Shown here: one piece after another, positions 41,647 to 42,103 of the stretch
How the letters are laid out: the number at the start of each line of letters is the position of its first letter
Position numbering within the stretch: the first letter of the stretch is position 1
Source of the DNA: Alphaproteobacteria bacterium
GTDB taxonomy: Bacteria > Pseudomonadota > Alphaproteobacteria > UBA2966
Direction: 5' to 3'
Assembly: GCA_030740435.1 (NCBI GenBank)
Contig: JASLXG010000007.1
Location: forward strand, 1 to 42,103
Length of the DNA: 42,103 nucleotides
Translations under genes and position numbers: made by a program
Notes under the pieces: generated by a model
Seen by the model: only the letters and a program-made list of their open reading frames with translations
Databases searched by the model: none
Told to the model about the DNA's origin: nothing

Positions 41647-41750
41647 TGAGGTGGTCCCGGAAAATCGGACAGGAGGGTAAGGTGTATTCCGCCGGACGAC
41701 GGAGGAGTACGAGATCACGAAGCGACGCCGGTTCACGGCGGACGTGTCGT
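41647..41750 (+). mobile_element. Decayed left end of an IS3-family insertion sequence
   Basis: TGAGGTGGTCCCGGAAAATC resembles an IS3-family terminal repeat. About 80 bp inside it, codons reading TKRRRFTAD match the start of an OrfA transposase, but the initiator ATG is gone and similarity stops after about ten codons. No orfB or second end is seen. Identification is from memory of IS3 ends. Confidence 0.5.
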
Positions 41751-41882
41751 TCCGCTCCGCCCCCTGTGTGCTCGACCTACCTCGATCCGCGGACGACCTG
41801 AAGGCCATCGCCCTGCCCCAGTGCCAACCGCTGCCGGCGTTTCCAATTGCCCGGCGCGGGTTTATATTGCGCGCCTGCACCT

Positions 41883-41972
41883 GGAGGGGTGGCCGAGTGG
41901 CTTAAGGCGCACGCCTGGAAAGCGTGTGGGGGTTCACGCCCCTCGCGGGTTCGAATCCCGCCCCCTCCGCCA
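41883..41972 (+). tRNA. tRNA-Ser(GGA)
   Basis: 90 nt with all arms: acceptor GGAGGGG/CCCCTCC, D-arm, anticodon stem CACGC/GCGTG around loop CTGGAAA (anticodon GGA), long class II variable arm (TGGGGGTTCACGCCCCT), T-arm GCGGG-TTCGAAT-CCCGC, and encoded CCA. A run of six Ts follows at once. Reads codons UCC/UCU. Confidence 0.95.
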
Positions 41973-42103
41973 GTTTTTTGTATCAACCTATTGATAAACA
42001 ATAATTTTTTCAGGTACGCCCTGCACCTACCCATAAAACAACCCATATGCCGCACAGCCCTTCTTACCGAAAATTGGCTGAAATTTGGCATCCTGGCGAA
42101 CGG
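41973..42103 (+). other. AT-richer region after the tRNA, with a possible partial gene start
   Basis: Base composition drops to about half GC directly after tRNA-Ser. An ATG at 42047 opens a frame of 19 codons (starting MPHSPSYRKLAEIW) that runs off the window. It could be an integrated element's first gene or chance. Nothing else is recognised. Confidence 0.25.

Overview
The window is about 42 kb of GC-rich, gene-dense bacterial DNA. Several gene pairs overlap by 4 bp at ATGA or GTGA. The gene set (ETF, IclR regulators, molybdenum hydroxylases, a PotABCD-like ABC importer, DMT exporters, a tartrate-type dehydrogenase, glmM next to thiD) and the intergenic repeat families suggest a metabolically versatile, probably aerobic alphaproteobacterium, possibly of the Rhodospirillales type. 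That placement is inferred from gene content only. There is no rRNA, CRISPR array or complete transposon. One tRNA-Ser(GGA) lies at the right end.

Left part (1-12.26 kb): unlinked catabolic and housekeeping-type genes. These are an M81/MlrC-like metallopeptidase, a PNPOx-fold protein, an amidohydrolase, an aryl-AMP ligase, a truncated E1-alpha dehydrogenase remnant, a glycosyltransferase, a nitronate monooxygenase, an EamA exporter, an HSL-type esterase, a GST and a 3-hydroxyisobutyrate-dehydrogenase-like enzyme. A 266-bp nested palindrome (2363-2628) and a direct-repeat cluster (10438-10548) lie between them.

Centre (12.26-33.69 kb): the most interesting part, two large divergent transcription units around an IclR regulator. 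Leftward from about 21.34 kb runs a ten-gene unit: two permeases, a binding protein and an ATPase of a polyamine-type importer, two tandem sulfite-oxidase-like molybdoenzymes, EtfB, EtfA and a flavin reductase, closed by a terminator at 12258-12280. Rightward runs IclR, a homologue of monomethylamine methyltransferase (MtmB family) with a Leu codon where the archaeal enzymes have pyrrolysine, its corrinoid protein, a DUF169 protein, a three-subunit xanthine-dehydrogenase-type enzyme and an Fe-S/ASKHA corrinoid re-activator (RACo/DUF4445 type). Next come a TauE/SafE exporter on the opposite strand and an overlapping trio: an N-carbamoyl-D-amino-acid hydrolase and two halves of a ComDE-like (sulfopyruvate decarboxylase-type) TPP enzyme. 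My reading is an IclR-controlled locus for uptake and corrinoid-dependent demethylation of a small methylated N (perhaps also S) compound, with electrons handled by ETF, flavin and molybdenum enzymes. The substrate is unknown, and no methyl-corrinoid:tetrahydrofolate methyltransferase is in the window.

Right part (33.7-42.1 kb): a 321-bp element with perfect 85-bp inverted arms, a secreted protein of unknown function, a tight six-gene run (glmM, thiD, PaaI-type thioesterase, PhzF-like, GNAT acetyltransferase, tartrate/malate-type dehydrogenase), then a YeeE/YedE sulfur-transport-like membrane protein with a small c-type cytochrome. The end holds a palindromic MITE-like element, a decayed IS3-family end and tRNA-Ser(GGA), followed by AT-richer DNA that could be the edge of an integrated element.
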